NCBI GenBank assembly: GCA_003342895.1
Contig: PTFA01000005.1
Coordinates: 164,561 to 228,560, forward strand
Source: Casuarius casuarius
Taxonomy: Eukaryota; Chordata; Aves; Casuariiformes; Casuariidae
Direction: 5' to 3'
Length of the DNA stretch: 64,000 nucleotides
Shown: positions 27,001 to 39,200 of the stretch, piece after piece
Numbering within the stretch: the first letter of the stretch is position 1
Layout of the letters: the number at the start of each line of letters is the position of its first letter
Translations under genes and position numbers: made by a program
Notes under the pieces: model-generated
The model's database searches: none
Seen by the model: only the letters and a program-made list of their open reading frames with translations
Told to the model about the DNA's origin: nothing

Positions 27001-30000
27001 GAAAAAAAAATGGAAAAAAATGCTGGAAAACTGTATTCCTGAACTAAAATATTTTATTTTTCCAGGCCCAAGTCACAAGTTAAATGAGGCTCTTTTAACA
27101 AAATCAGAGTGGAAAATGTAGGGGAGGTGACTCTTATAATGTAGTAATGAGGGTGCATTTGTTTGGAATATAGGCCTATATTCGCAACACGTTGTGCAGG
27201 AATTTGAATTTGCACAATTAAATTCATTATATGCATCATTTGCAAAGCCTCTTCCGATCTCTTGCATTGGGCAGGAGTAGGGGTGAGTTTTCCAGGCATT
27301 GAACTTACTTTCCCATATTCACAGTTGGTAAAATATTCACACAAGGCCTGAAAGCAACACATCTTTGGTGACTGTGGGAAGGGGAAGGAAACGCCACCTG
27401 GAATTATTCATTGTCTGTTTCTCTGTTTTTCATTGGTTTCTTTTGTCCTGGACGTGAGCTGGAGATCCTGAGTGTACTTGTAGTCATGAGTCAGTGACAA
27501 CCTCTTGCTATTATTGTAAATAGTAATATGAACACTGTTCTTGCATGCTTTTTTTCACAGGCTTTGTCTTTCTCTCCCAACACGTTTGCCAAGGAATGTG
27601 CAGAGCTTCTGAGTCAGCAATCAGCTGCCTCGAGACAAAACATGCAGGATACTGCAGACTTGCAGAGTAGCCAACAACACATACAAATACCCTGGAAACC
27701 TGGCAAATTCTTCTTGCCTGCCCTTGCTTTGCCTCCTGTAATTTCCATGATATCTGACATGTTGCTGTCCGGTTCCAAGGGCTTTGGGTGTTTACATCAG
27801 GAATGCAGAGTTTTGGGGAGTGACTGATTGCAGTGATTGAAGGTTCTGTACAGAAGAAGCAGCTCTATTTGACCTCTGGGCATAACTGACTTAATAGCCT
27901 TTTACGAAATGGGATGTCGGCAGAACTTCAAAATTAATATGCCACTCTGGTTGAGCTGTGTAAAATGACCCGCTTTTGCAAGTCCGTCACCTGGCTTGAC
28001 AAATCTTGAACACAAAGCATTAAATTCCTAGAGGGAAAGTAGATTGCATTTTACCTTCAGGTGCTGTCTTAGCAGTGCAGAAACCTGCTGTTTTGTCCTT
28101 TTGTCTGGTGAAAGAGTAGAACAGAAGCAAGAGCAAGAGATGAATCCTGTGTTGTCCTTGCATCTGGATGAATTAGTAATGGGCTGTGGACTAACATACT
28201 TAACTTGTCACCCCACTGAATTTAGGTCATGTAGCTTTTATTACTTACTCCTAGGAAATGTTTTGTCAGTCATCTTAAGTGCAGGTGTAAAGTGGGTGTT
28301 TGGGTGGTAGAGTGTGGGTGAAACAACACAAAATAGTATTCAACTTGCTGTACTGCGCTGGTTACTGAGGCATGGGGAGTTAAACTTTACATATTTTATT
28401 GCATCTCTGTTACACAGATGCACCCTTCAACATGAGTGATTTGTGGGAGTTCTGTATAACATTGCTCTTGAGAACAGAAGAGGGGTCACAGGCTAAAAGC
28501 ACAGTATCTTAGACCTCTGGAGATGTGTAGTGGTTACTCAGAGGTGCAAGCCTGGAGCACATTTTCAGCTTCACAACAGTGAAATTAATCTTAAAAATAA
28601 GGGAAGTAGTTAGTTCTTTACTGCTTAGTGAACAGTGCTGATAGGGACATGATGTCACCATCAGCCAGTCATAAATACAGCTTCATTTGTGTTGAGTCCT
28701 CTAAGGCAGTTGTCCTAATAAAGTCAGAATTACGTTCTCCAGTATAGCCCATTGTTATACTCTGGCTTCCATAGGAGAATTTTTTTATTTTTATTTTTAA
28801 TAATAAACAGTTTGGGGCTGTATGTAGGGGTATCAAGGTCTGCTGTTTTAAAATACAACTAATAAATATCATGTTAGAGTGGAATGCAGGAGTGCCCAAA
28901 CAAACTGTTGCCAAGCTGACATACTGGAGGGGAAGAGACATGAGCTGTAATGTTTGACTTGGCTTCCTGTCTGCTGGAAGCCGGAAAAGAGCTGGTGAGA
29001 ATCTAAAAGGTTTTATCCAAGTCCACATATTTCCTTTTTTACCTTAATACCCTTTGCAAAAAAAACAAACACAAAAAGCACCTCAGAAGTGTTTTCAGTT
29101 CTATAGTTTTAACATCTGTTTCAAGCTAAAAGCATGCATTGAATGTATGCTGCCCTCCAATCTGAAGATAAAATTTTTTTTGGGGGGGGTGGTCCTGCAA
29201 ATCAAAAGAAGTTGAAAACCGTGGAACTAGAGGAAATAGTATGAGAATTCCCTGAGAATAGTGCATCAGCCAGATTTCACTGTTATGCTACTTATTAAGA
29301 TAGGAATATGCACATAGAAACTAGGTGAGACAAAAGCTTACACTGGTTGGTGCAACATACATCTCCCAGACATTTTTTCATTCTTGATATCTTTTCTTAA
29401 GCATTTGATTGCTGTTAGATCTAACTTCTTTCCAGGAGTGCAGTAGCCATCATTGCTTTTATTAAGTCGCTGTGCAAAAGTAGTCTTTGCAAGGACTCTC
29501 AAACAGAAATATCAACCTGTGATATGCCATCCTCTTTCCTCTTCTCTACCTATCATGGATAAAGATGCATGTCATTTTTGAATGAACCCAGACTTGTTTT
29601 ACTGGTGGGATACTAGCTCCCAAAGTACTTTGTGGCAGTAGTGTTTTTAAGACTGGCACGTTACCACCGCTGTGGTGTTAACACAGCAATCTTGTCATCA
29701 CAGTGATTGTTATCTTAATAATAGTATGTATACCTTTTGTTTTAAAACCTCCTCCTGCTTCCAAACATCATGTAACACCAGCCAGTTTACTTGAAACTTC
29801 TCTGTTCTTTGTGTGAAACAAAAATTTTGAAAAAACTTTGTAGAGGATGGGTCAGATAAAGTGTGTTGTTATTTTACAGAGATGAGATGCTTCACTGTTG
29901 GAAGTGAGGCTCAGTTAGCTTTGGAATGCCGTAATTCAGTGCAGTTGGACAGGAATCTTTGGTGTTCTGTTTAGTTGGCTCATTTGGGACCCATGCCTTA

Positions 30001-30105
30001 CTAGTTACTGAGAGTTTGCACTTGCAGTTCAGTAGGCACAGCCATAATTTTGGAAAGAAAAACAAAGATCAAGCTCAATTGTATTTTGTCCTTTTTATTT
30101 TACAG
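15070..30105. other. Non-coding sequence ending in a splice acceptor
   Basis: About 15 kb with no supportable exon before the TTTTACAG acceptor at 30098-30105. Open frames such as 20009-20320, 23981-24364 (minus) and 28669-29028 (minus) have random-looking composition and no exon context. It holds an AT-rich simple repeat (21112-21163), a T8G8 junction (29174-29189) and N bases at 20696 and 21012. I read it as 5'UTR intron of MICAL3, with the first exon and promoter not identified. Confidence 0.55.
21112..21163. repeat. AT-rich simple repeat (AAT/AAAT-like)
   Basis: Irregular repeats of AAAT, AAT and ATA run for about 50 bases with almost no G or C. Confidence 0.85.
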
Positions 30106-30217
30106 GTTAATAATGCTTGTAAGCCAGAGGTGAAAGTGGCTCAGCAGTGCAACATCAGGAAGTCTGGCAGACTGGAAGAGAACAGCTGCCCCCCAGTGTA
30201 GCTGCTAAGTGTGAAAC
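30106..30217 (+). other. MICAL3: MICAL3 5'UTR part of first coding exon
   Basis: The exon opens after acceptor TTTTACAG (ends 30105). The leader has an in-frame TGA two codons before the ATG, so translation cannot start further upstream in this exon. The context AAACATGG has A at -3 and G at +4, a strong Kozak match, which supports the ATG at 30218. Confidence 0.85.
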
Positions 30218-33200
30218 ATGGAAGAAAGTAAGAATGAGAAGGTGAACCAGGCTCATGTTCTCTTCGACAGATTTGTCCAGGCTTCAACCTGCAAGGGGAC
30301 TCTCAAGGCTTTCCAAGAGCTTTGTGATTACCTAGAACTAAAACCCAAGGACTATCGTTCTTTCTATCACAAACTCAAGTCCAAGCTAAATTACTGGAAG
30401 GCCAAAGCCTTGTGGGCCAAATTGGATAAGAGGAGTAGCCATAAAGACTACAAGAAGGGGAAAGCGTGCGCCAACACAAAGGTAAGGAAAGTGATCCTCT
30501 GCAGAGATTTATTCATGGGAGTCAAGACAACTCTTTCACCCAGTTTGTCTCTGAAATACGTAAGAAAAAGGTTGGATATAGGAAGATGTTTGCATGGTAT
30601 CACTGTTAGTCCAGGGAAGATTTAGGAAAGTTCTCACCTATACTATTTATAATATAGTCATAATTTATTAGCATTTAACTCGCAATCAACAATTCCATTA
30701 GCTTTCTGCCAAATTTGATTGTCCACCTGAATAGGGGAAACTAAATTGAAATCCTTGAGAATGACCAGGATATCTGTAGTTTCTTCAGGAGAATCAGTTT
30801 GCAAGTTTCTCTGTTTTGTATCTTTGTGGCATCAATACTATAGGTGAGGTTGAGGTAGAAAATCTTCATTTGTAAGCTGTTAATCTTGGTAAGCATATCT
30901 TACTTTTTTTTTTTTTTAATACATAATATCTGGGAAATGAAATCTGCTGTTGGAGTCTAGATACAAAATATTTTATTGGAAATTTCCAAAATACATCCCT
31001 TTAAGTTTGAAAATTTTCATGACTCTCTCTCAAGAAAAGTAAAACTTCCCTGCAAATTTGGCAAAATATTATATTTAACACTTAGAAAGTAATCACTTAC
31101 ATTTCATGTTTAAAGAAAGAAAAGGAAAAAGCAAAAATGCTGTGGAAACTCAAATCAATTCGTTTTAAAAGATTGGTATGTGTGATATTTATAGTAAGGA
31201 ATTGCTGCATTCCCCTGAAAAAAGTAATATAACCTACTTGTTGAGAGCTGGTATTTATGTGCTGCATCCTTATTGACAGTACACTATGAGCTTAATTATT
31301 TATTTTGTTATTACCAAAAGGTGGTTCTTTGTATCATTCATGAAAATGTGCATGCAGTAAGTTATTTTAGCAAGTAACCATACACTTTTCCTTTTTTAAA
31401 AAGGGAGATATGAGTATGATGGAATTAGAACAGGATTATTTCCTCCTTTATTGAGGACAATGGATGCTTTTCTTTCTGTTGTATATTCATCTTTCTAGGG
31501 AAGGAAATATCTTGATTAATTCCTCTGTCAGAGAACTGAGGGGGAAATATATTCTCTTTAGGATATTGTCAGCCATCTCAGATCTGTGGACTGAAGTTAA
31601 ATTCCCAACTGGATATTAGAAAGTTGCATTAGTTTCTTCATTGGTTATTCTAGTTCACTTTCCAATTGCCATTTTCATATGGATGGTAGCATTTATAATT
31701 ATTACAATAACACTGTGAAAAAGTTCTAATGGACCAAGGGCCAGTTGTCCCAGGTCTTATGAAAAATAATTGTTTCCTCAAAAAGTTTACAGTTGATGCA
31801 TAATGTAGAAGGTGAGTGTAGATTAACTTGGAAAACATTGAAACAAGTAGGCAGTGTTGGCCGCTGTGGTGGACAGTAGCTTCAACACCCCAGAAGTCCA
31901 ACCAGTGTTAAGGTTTATTTTTTTCAGACAGCATGACAAAGGAAGGGCTTGTAGGAAGATTAGTATAGTCATTTTTGTTTATATTTAAGAGTAAAACTTC
32001 TAAGGTTACTATAGACATCATGGGGAAAAATATGAAATTATTTTTCTGAAAACTAATGCACCTTGTATTAATTGGAGTTGCTCTCTCTTAAATGAATCAT
32101 GATGGATAGAAGTGAAACTATGTGAAAGGCTGTGGAGTGAAGTGGCTTATGTTTTTATGAGAAAGAGAATGAAGACTCTGTGGAAGAATGTAAATATATT
32201 TTGACTTACATGAAGTAATAGACTAAAAGAGTAATTTTGTGTCCTGAATATATCTTAGTGGGCAAGGCTGCATTTATTAACCCAAGAGAAACAGTTGCTT
32301 CGGTAATAGAGATGCACTATGAACAAGAGATTTAATGGAAGAATAGCTGCATGACTTAGACATTGCTTGATTAGGAGAGCTTACAAAAAAGAGATCTCAG
32401 TGGAGGTTCATGTCTGGTTATGAATGACATTCAGAAAACTGATGTTGACATGATCTAGAAGGGAACTGGTGAGGTGTGCTTAGAAGGAAGCTGGAGCTCC
32501 ATTTTGTCATGTTGGACTTGAACTGACAACTAGACAACCATGAGGAGATGTCAGAAAGGTGGAGATTTCAGCTTGGGCAAAAAGAAGTTGAGTCTGAATT
32601 GGAGAAAGCTCTGTGAACCTTCAGCACTGACATTGATTGAACTAGTTCCCTGTGAGTGAGAGTATGCAAGGGTGAACGGTAGAGGAGAAGAGGAGAAGGA
32701 GACAACAGGCAAAGCCCTGAGGAACCCCTGTAGACAGTCAGAGGTGAGAGAAGTGGGGGAAACTAAGGAAGTCCTTCAGATGGTGCACTGAAAGAATAAC
32801 TGGAGACATACTAAGTCTTAATAAAAAAAAATCAAAACGGACGCACTTGGAAGAGCTGCAGTGTAGCCAACTGTCTTTTCAACTTTAGCTGAAAGTAGAT
32901 AAAAGCAGTAGAGGAAAGAATACTGGGAATGATGTTTGACTAGGAAGTTTGCTAGAGATTTTATGTAGTGCAAAAGTTTGGCGTATTTCCTGGATCAAAG
33001 CCAAGTTGAGAGAGTGTAGGATGGAACGGGAGAAATGGGATGAAGAGAGTGATTGCAGAAGTGGCACTTGGTGATCTTGGAGATGAAGTAGCGATGAGAT
33101 AAACAGAGAGCTTCACTCAGTCGTGAGTTGCCCTCATTTAGTGATGAGAGAGACCTTAAGGCTGGTTGGCAGTGCTGTGGAGCAAGAGGACCAAAGCGGT

Positions 33201-36200
33201 GGGCATGGTTTGAGTGTGCTGAATTGGTGTCCGGATGGAGCAGGAGGCTTACGCCGTAACGCTCTCCTGTGTGTGTGACAATGAAAAAAAAAGATACAGA
33301 GTGAAGGAAAGGAGGAGAGCAGAGGTCAGCTGTATAGTAATTTGCCAGTGTTTCTAACATGCTGTTGGAGAGATGCTATATAGAGACACAAGTGATAAGG
33401 GTGGATGGTGAACAAATTTAAGGTGGCAGAAGAAATGCCAAAACACATAGGACAGTGGATTTGGGATTCAGGTAATTTTGAGTAGTGAAATTATATAGAT
33501 GAAAGGAAGTGAAATTTAGTTAAATATTTACTTTTTGTTAGTACATGTTAATGAATATGCCTGTGGTTATAAATCATTTTTATATGCTTTTAAATGTAAA
33601 CTTTGTTGAATTTTTTTATGTAAAGAAATGATATCTGTATGTGTTTTTTAAAATTTTTCTTGCGTATTTCTAGTAATTATTTGTTTCATATCCTAATAGC
33701 ATCTCCTACTAAGTACTTACCTATAATTGCTGAGAAATAATCATAACTATTCAAAGTAGAGACCTTTTGAACACTGAATCGTGTCTGATTTGATGTTTGT
33801 TATCTCACCTGGTTTTATATTCCTAATTTTTAATGGCATTTGCAAATCACTAATTAAAAATAAAACAGAAACTTAAGTGGGGATCTGAAGATGGTAGAAT
33901 TTAAAATAAAGATTAAGATTTTACCCGTGTTACCAGAGCAGATGTCTCTCACTTCTGTGGTAAGCTCAGCTTCTACATGGTTGAACATATATCAAATTTC
34001 CAGAAATTTCAATATATCCAAAGAGATACAGAACAGAGGCTAACAAGTAATAATTATTTCTCCTGTGACAGTAGAGAAAAGATGTCATCCTCTGGAGTTA
34101 AGCTCTTGCCTGCCAGCTTAAAAACTGTGCAGGGATTAAGTGCCAAGGGCAGAGTTCTGCAGTTAGTGCCGCACAGAGCCAGGGCCCAGGTTAACCGGAG
34201 TTCAGATAAGTGGGGCTATAGGTCATGAAAGCAAGAATTGCATGTGATGGTTTGTTCAGATGTAAATAGTAGCAAAAAAATTTTTACGCTGTCCCCCGTA
34301 TACATTCAGCCTAGGCACCTCAAAGGGAAACAGGGAGATAATTCTCCAGCTGAGAACTTACCTTTCTTCATTGGCTATACAGACAATGCAGCATTTCAGT
34401 CACATTTAATGTTACTTTACCATTACCATATTGATACTGAAAACTTCATATAACCTACCTGCAAAGTTTTCAGCAATAACTGTTTCTGAGTGATGAGGCT
34501 GCTCTAGCGCAGAGTTGCAGCAGTTGATTTGAGTCATCATGGGGAGAGGGAACGAGGAACAGTGACTGGCTTTCTTTACTTGGCCATAATTGGCACCTCA
34601 TATATTTACTGCCTATGAGGGTGTTGGAACTAATATTTCTACAGGAGATCTGAAACTGGAAAAGTGTTAGAAGGGAAAAGGGGACAGAATTCCTTTTTTC
34701 TTTTAACTGTGCTTAATACTTACTGTGTTTTACAACAACATAATTTAACAATTTTGTGGTAGTAAAAAATGGCAAGCTTGGCCATGTGTTAGTTCACTGG
34801 GTATATCACGTATTTTACATCCAGAATGTCTAGAGTCCTAAACATAGCGTAGATGTTGTTAATCACATCCTCATATGTGGAAAAAAATGTTATAAAAAGG
34901 TAAGCTTTTACATTTCCGTGACAAAATTACTGGTAATTAATTTACAATTAGATTCTGCGGACCTGCCTTTGAAAGTCTGGTTTTAATATAATTCATTTGT
35001 TCTTGTGTACTCCACTGTAGCTACTTTACATGGGGAAAGTATTCAAAGCCATGTCAGTGCGGACTTGTTGCTTATTGAATCTAGTATCTTTGAAGGTTGC
35101 AGTTCTCAGATGAACAAAATTGTTACCCGATTAAACGTGATACATGCAGCTAATTTTGTTATGAGGTTAAAAAAAGAAAGACTAAGTGGTACTTCAGTGT
35201 TATGCTTATCCACAAAGAAAACAATAATGAACTGGAAGAATATATTAGATCCTGATCTGTTACTACTTTCAACAAATTGCAGGTTGGATATTTATTCAAT
35301 ATACAAGCCTCTTTAGGAACTGAATTGCAAATAGCTCCGTTGTTGGGCTTGCCTTTTTTCTGTGTGCCTTCAGGTTCCCACAGCTACTAAATAAACAGTG
35401 TTGTTATCCTTCACTTCCCCTTCCTCTAGACTTGGATCTCTGCCCTCATGTTTATGTGACTTTTTATCTTATTTTGTATTTGCATGTCAGTTGTTACCTC
35501 TTCATTACTGTAACGTGAACTGTTTTATTTCCAGCTTTATCATTCTGGCTGTATATTTGCGGTTTCATCTAGTTTGCAGAATACATGCCCCAGTGAATAA
35601 CTAGCTAAAACGTGGTGAGCTGTAAAAATGGACATACGAGGACTATGAAAGAACAAAAATCTTTTATTTCAGGATAGGCTGTTTGATTGGAAGTTTAGAT
35701 TCTGATTAATTTTTAGCATAGTGCTGAATTTCTCAAATGCCTTTGTTGTCCAGCTCTAAAGCTACATAAATATCTGAAAAATATTCACATGGCAGCAGCA
35801 GTCACCACTGTAGTGAGATCTTTGTTGTGTAGGACTGGTTTATACTTGGTAGAACGTAGAAAAATGATATGACAAAATGGACTGTTCACTGTATTAGCCC
35901 AAATACACATACACATGCCAGCTATGTGGACCTCAGTTTCTGTAAGAAGTGTCAAGAGACTGTCTTGTTTTTTTAATCTTAAAATAAATTATCTTGTTGT
36001 ATCTTTTGTTTCTCAAAAAAAAAAAAACCTGGCACTAGATGTGCAACTATTTTACATTCTCTAGTTGTTTTGTGGCCTCCAATAGTATTTGTGAGTAGAA
36101 TGGAAAAAGACATGGCAAGATGAAAGGCCATGTGACAAAAGTTAGTTCAAAAAAAATGTATCTTGATAAAAATGGTCTAGTCAGNTGCACAAAATGTGTA

Positions 36201-39200
36201 TTTTGATTATATTTAATTTTCTGAAGTTTCCCTTGTTGAAACAGTAGAAGCGGCAGCAGAGGTATGAGTTTATGTGCTTTGACTTGACCATCATTGGAAA
36301 ATGAGAGAAAAAGGCTAGATCACCTGCTTTAAGAACAGAAACACATGGATGGAATGGGGGAGGAGGCGGCAGCATTGAGCCTTCAGAAATGCTGATACTC
36401 TCCAAGTACTTACATAGCTTATAGAGTACATCTTGGCAGCTCTTCTTAAAATGAAAGTTGAAAACAGGAAGGTGACTTGCTGCTTCTCCAGACTTTCACT
36501 GCTGTGTGATATGCTTTATTTTCAGGTTTCAGTTACTGCTTTAACACATCAGTGGCAGAGCCTGGCAGGTAACAATAGAAAGACTGAACTAAAATTTCAG
36601 CTTATGTTGCAAACCAACAGCACTTACTCCTAAGAGCCGTGGGATGCTTTGAAGCTGTGGTAAGAATACCTTTTTCCTCATAGGACTGTGAAGTTACTCT
36701 GCACTGGTTGTTTTGCAGTGTCTGATAATTGGGGCTGGACCCTGTGGCCTTCGTACAGCCATCGACCTGTCATTCCTAGGAGCGAAGGTGGTGGTCATAG
36801 AGAAGAGGGATGCCTTTTCCCGCAATAATGTTCTGCACTTGTGGCCGTTCACCATACACGACTTGCGGGGTCTTGGCGCCAAAAAGTTCTATGGCAAATT
36901 CTGCGCGGGATCCATAGACCATATCAGTAAGTACAGCCGCTGCTAGCCACAGCAGTGCTTGTTTTCCCGGGGAAGGCAGGAGGTGCATGGGCTAACTCAT
37001 TAGAATTCAGCCTACGCCAGTTACTGCTCTGACCTCCTTTTGGTGCAATTCAGCGTTACCTTTGCATAGCACAATCTGGGCTAGCCCTAGATGTGGGAGA
37101 AATACATCGTGCCTTGAGATTAACAGACATGCAGTATATACCTGTCATCTTCTACACCTACTACTTTCAGAGGCTTATCTTTTTCTTACGCTGAAAAGTA
37201 CATTTAAGGTTCAAAGCTTTTTTTTTGATGGATAATTTTCCTCTTTTTGCTGTTACATCCCTGCAGCTGCCACATTATTCTGTTTCTCTTGAACATTGTA
37301 AGCAAGTTGTAAAAAAAATTGCTAAATGCTTTTGAACATTCTTTTGAATGATGATCTGAAAAATGGGGGAACAATTTTGGCATTGTTCACTGTTAATATC
37401 CATATTTTTGAAAGAGTACTGAAGATATTTTCAGGAAAACTGCCAGCCTCTGAATAGGCTTTGATTGGATTAGAGGTTTACATACCAAAATTGAGAGTAA
37501 TTTTGGTAATTCTCAAATTCTGATAAACCAGTTTAAAAACTGAAACTTTCAGTTGGACAGGAGTTATCTTTTTCCAGTTTTTCTTTCTTCAGTAATTTAT
37601 TGGGGATGCCACAGCCAGATTGTTTTGCCCACCAATCTGTGTTGACCACTTGGGATAAGTGGGGAAAATAAAGTGACAGGAAGACAGTAGATAAAATTTA
37701 GCCTCTTGTCCAAAGCAAAAACTGCTCTGTTTTTTGGAAGTGAAGGGCACAACTGAAGGATCTTTGAACTTCAGTCTCGCAGATTGCTTCTTTTCTTCCA
37801 ATTTCTCATTATTTTTTATTCTTCCAATACTTTATAAATGCCATCTTCTTTTGTATTTCAGCACATTTCTAATTCAACTGAATTTTAGTATTTAGGTGGA
37901 GCGTTTTTTCATTTCAGTATCTGGAATATGGTAGTAGGGTGTCTTCCTTCAGATTAGTAGTGTTTTCACATTGTCGTTTCTGTTGCCACTGTTTACACTA
38001 ACATTAGAGGAAAGAGATGGTGAGAACCTTACTATGCTCTCACTAAAGGTGCAGTTCAGTAGTACAACTAGGTTGATCAAAAGGCAAGCTGTTACCTGTG
38101 ATAAAAGCGCAGTCTTGCTTGTGCTGTCTTCCCTGTATCCCCTGCAATGCGTGTTCTGGTTGTTTCCCTTGTTCCTGATTTGGGAACTGAAACAATAAAA
38201 AATTATTTACTTTCTTTGGGAAGGGTTGGAGTTTCTGCTATATAGAAGTTTTTTGGCATGCCACGATGTTACACAGCAGTGCTGCCTCAGTGGAAGTGCT
38301 AGGAAACAAACACAGTGGGAAGAAGAAAGCAGCAGTGGCCTTTAAATCAGTTTATCAGTAATGTCAAACCATACAGGGACGTGTGTATGCTTGTGCTCTT
38401 TTCTTTTTCTTACATTTCTTTATTATCTGCTTTCTTGCAGGTATCCGTCAGCTCCAGCTTATCCTTTTGAAGGTTGCCTTGATCTTGGGAATTGAGATCC
38501 ACGTCAATGTGGAATTTCAGGGGCTTGTTTACCCTCCCGAGGATCAGGAGAATGAAAGCAAGTAGAATTGAAATGGGTAGTCGAAAAAGGGAAGGTTGTA
38601 GTAGGATACACAGACTACAGCTCTTAAACCCTGCTTATAACACTAAGTCCTTTACTCATACTCTGTTAATGAGAGTAATCATTAATTTACTTTTGCTGCA
38701 ATTTATAGTCGGTTTTATTCTTTCTAATGAAGAATCCAAATTAGTTGCTATATAAAACAAAAAACACCTGAGGTACTAAGCAGAAATAATCCAAGACACA
38801 GCCGATCATAATCACTCCTAAAATATTTATGCTTATTACACTTAAAAGATATCTTTTTACAGCCAATTCCTTTTTTTGCATTCACTGAGAATATTTACAT
38901 CAGTTACCTACACGTATTTTATAAATATTGCTGACAGTCTTTTACTGAGCAAACAAATCATGTGCCAGCGCGGTCTTTGACTTTGCACATATGTTAGCCA
39001 AATCAATTTGGCTGTTACAAAAGATTAAGCCTGTAGTGATCTTTGTTACACTTTTTGTATCTTTGTGAAATATCTTGTCTGATTACTGTAGAAGATAGTG
39101 TCTTACTTGTTTCTGGCATAGCATTAATTGAAAAGTAGAAGAAGTTGTAGAATGTTGTAGTCATCCTTAAAGGTACTAACCAGGGTGGATTTATTGGGGC

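Noticed and set aside
35005..35316. 103-codon open frame in intron 1
   Set aside because: Considered as a transposon remnant, but no transposase or reverse transcriptase motif is visible; AT-rich chance frame is more likely.
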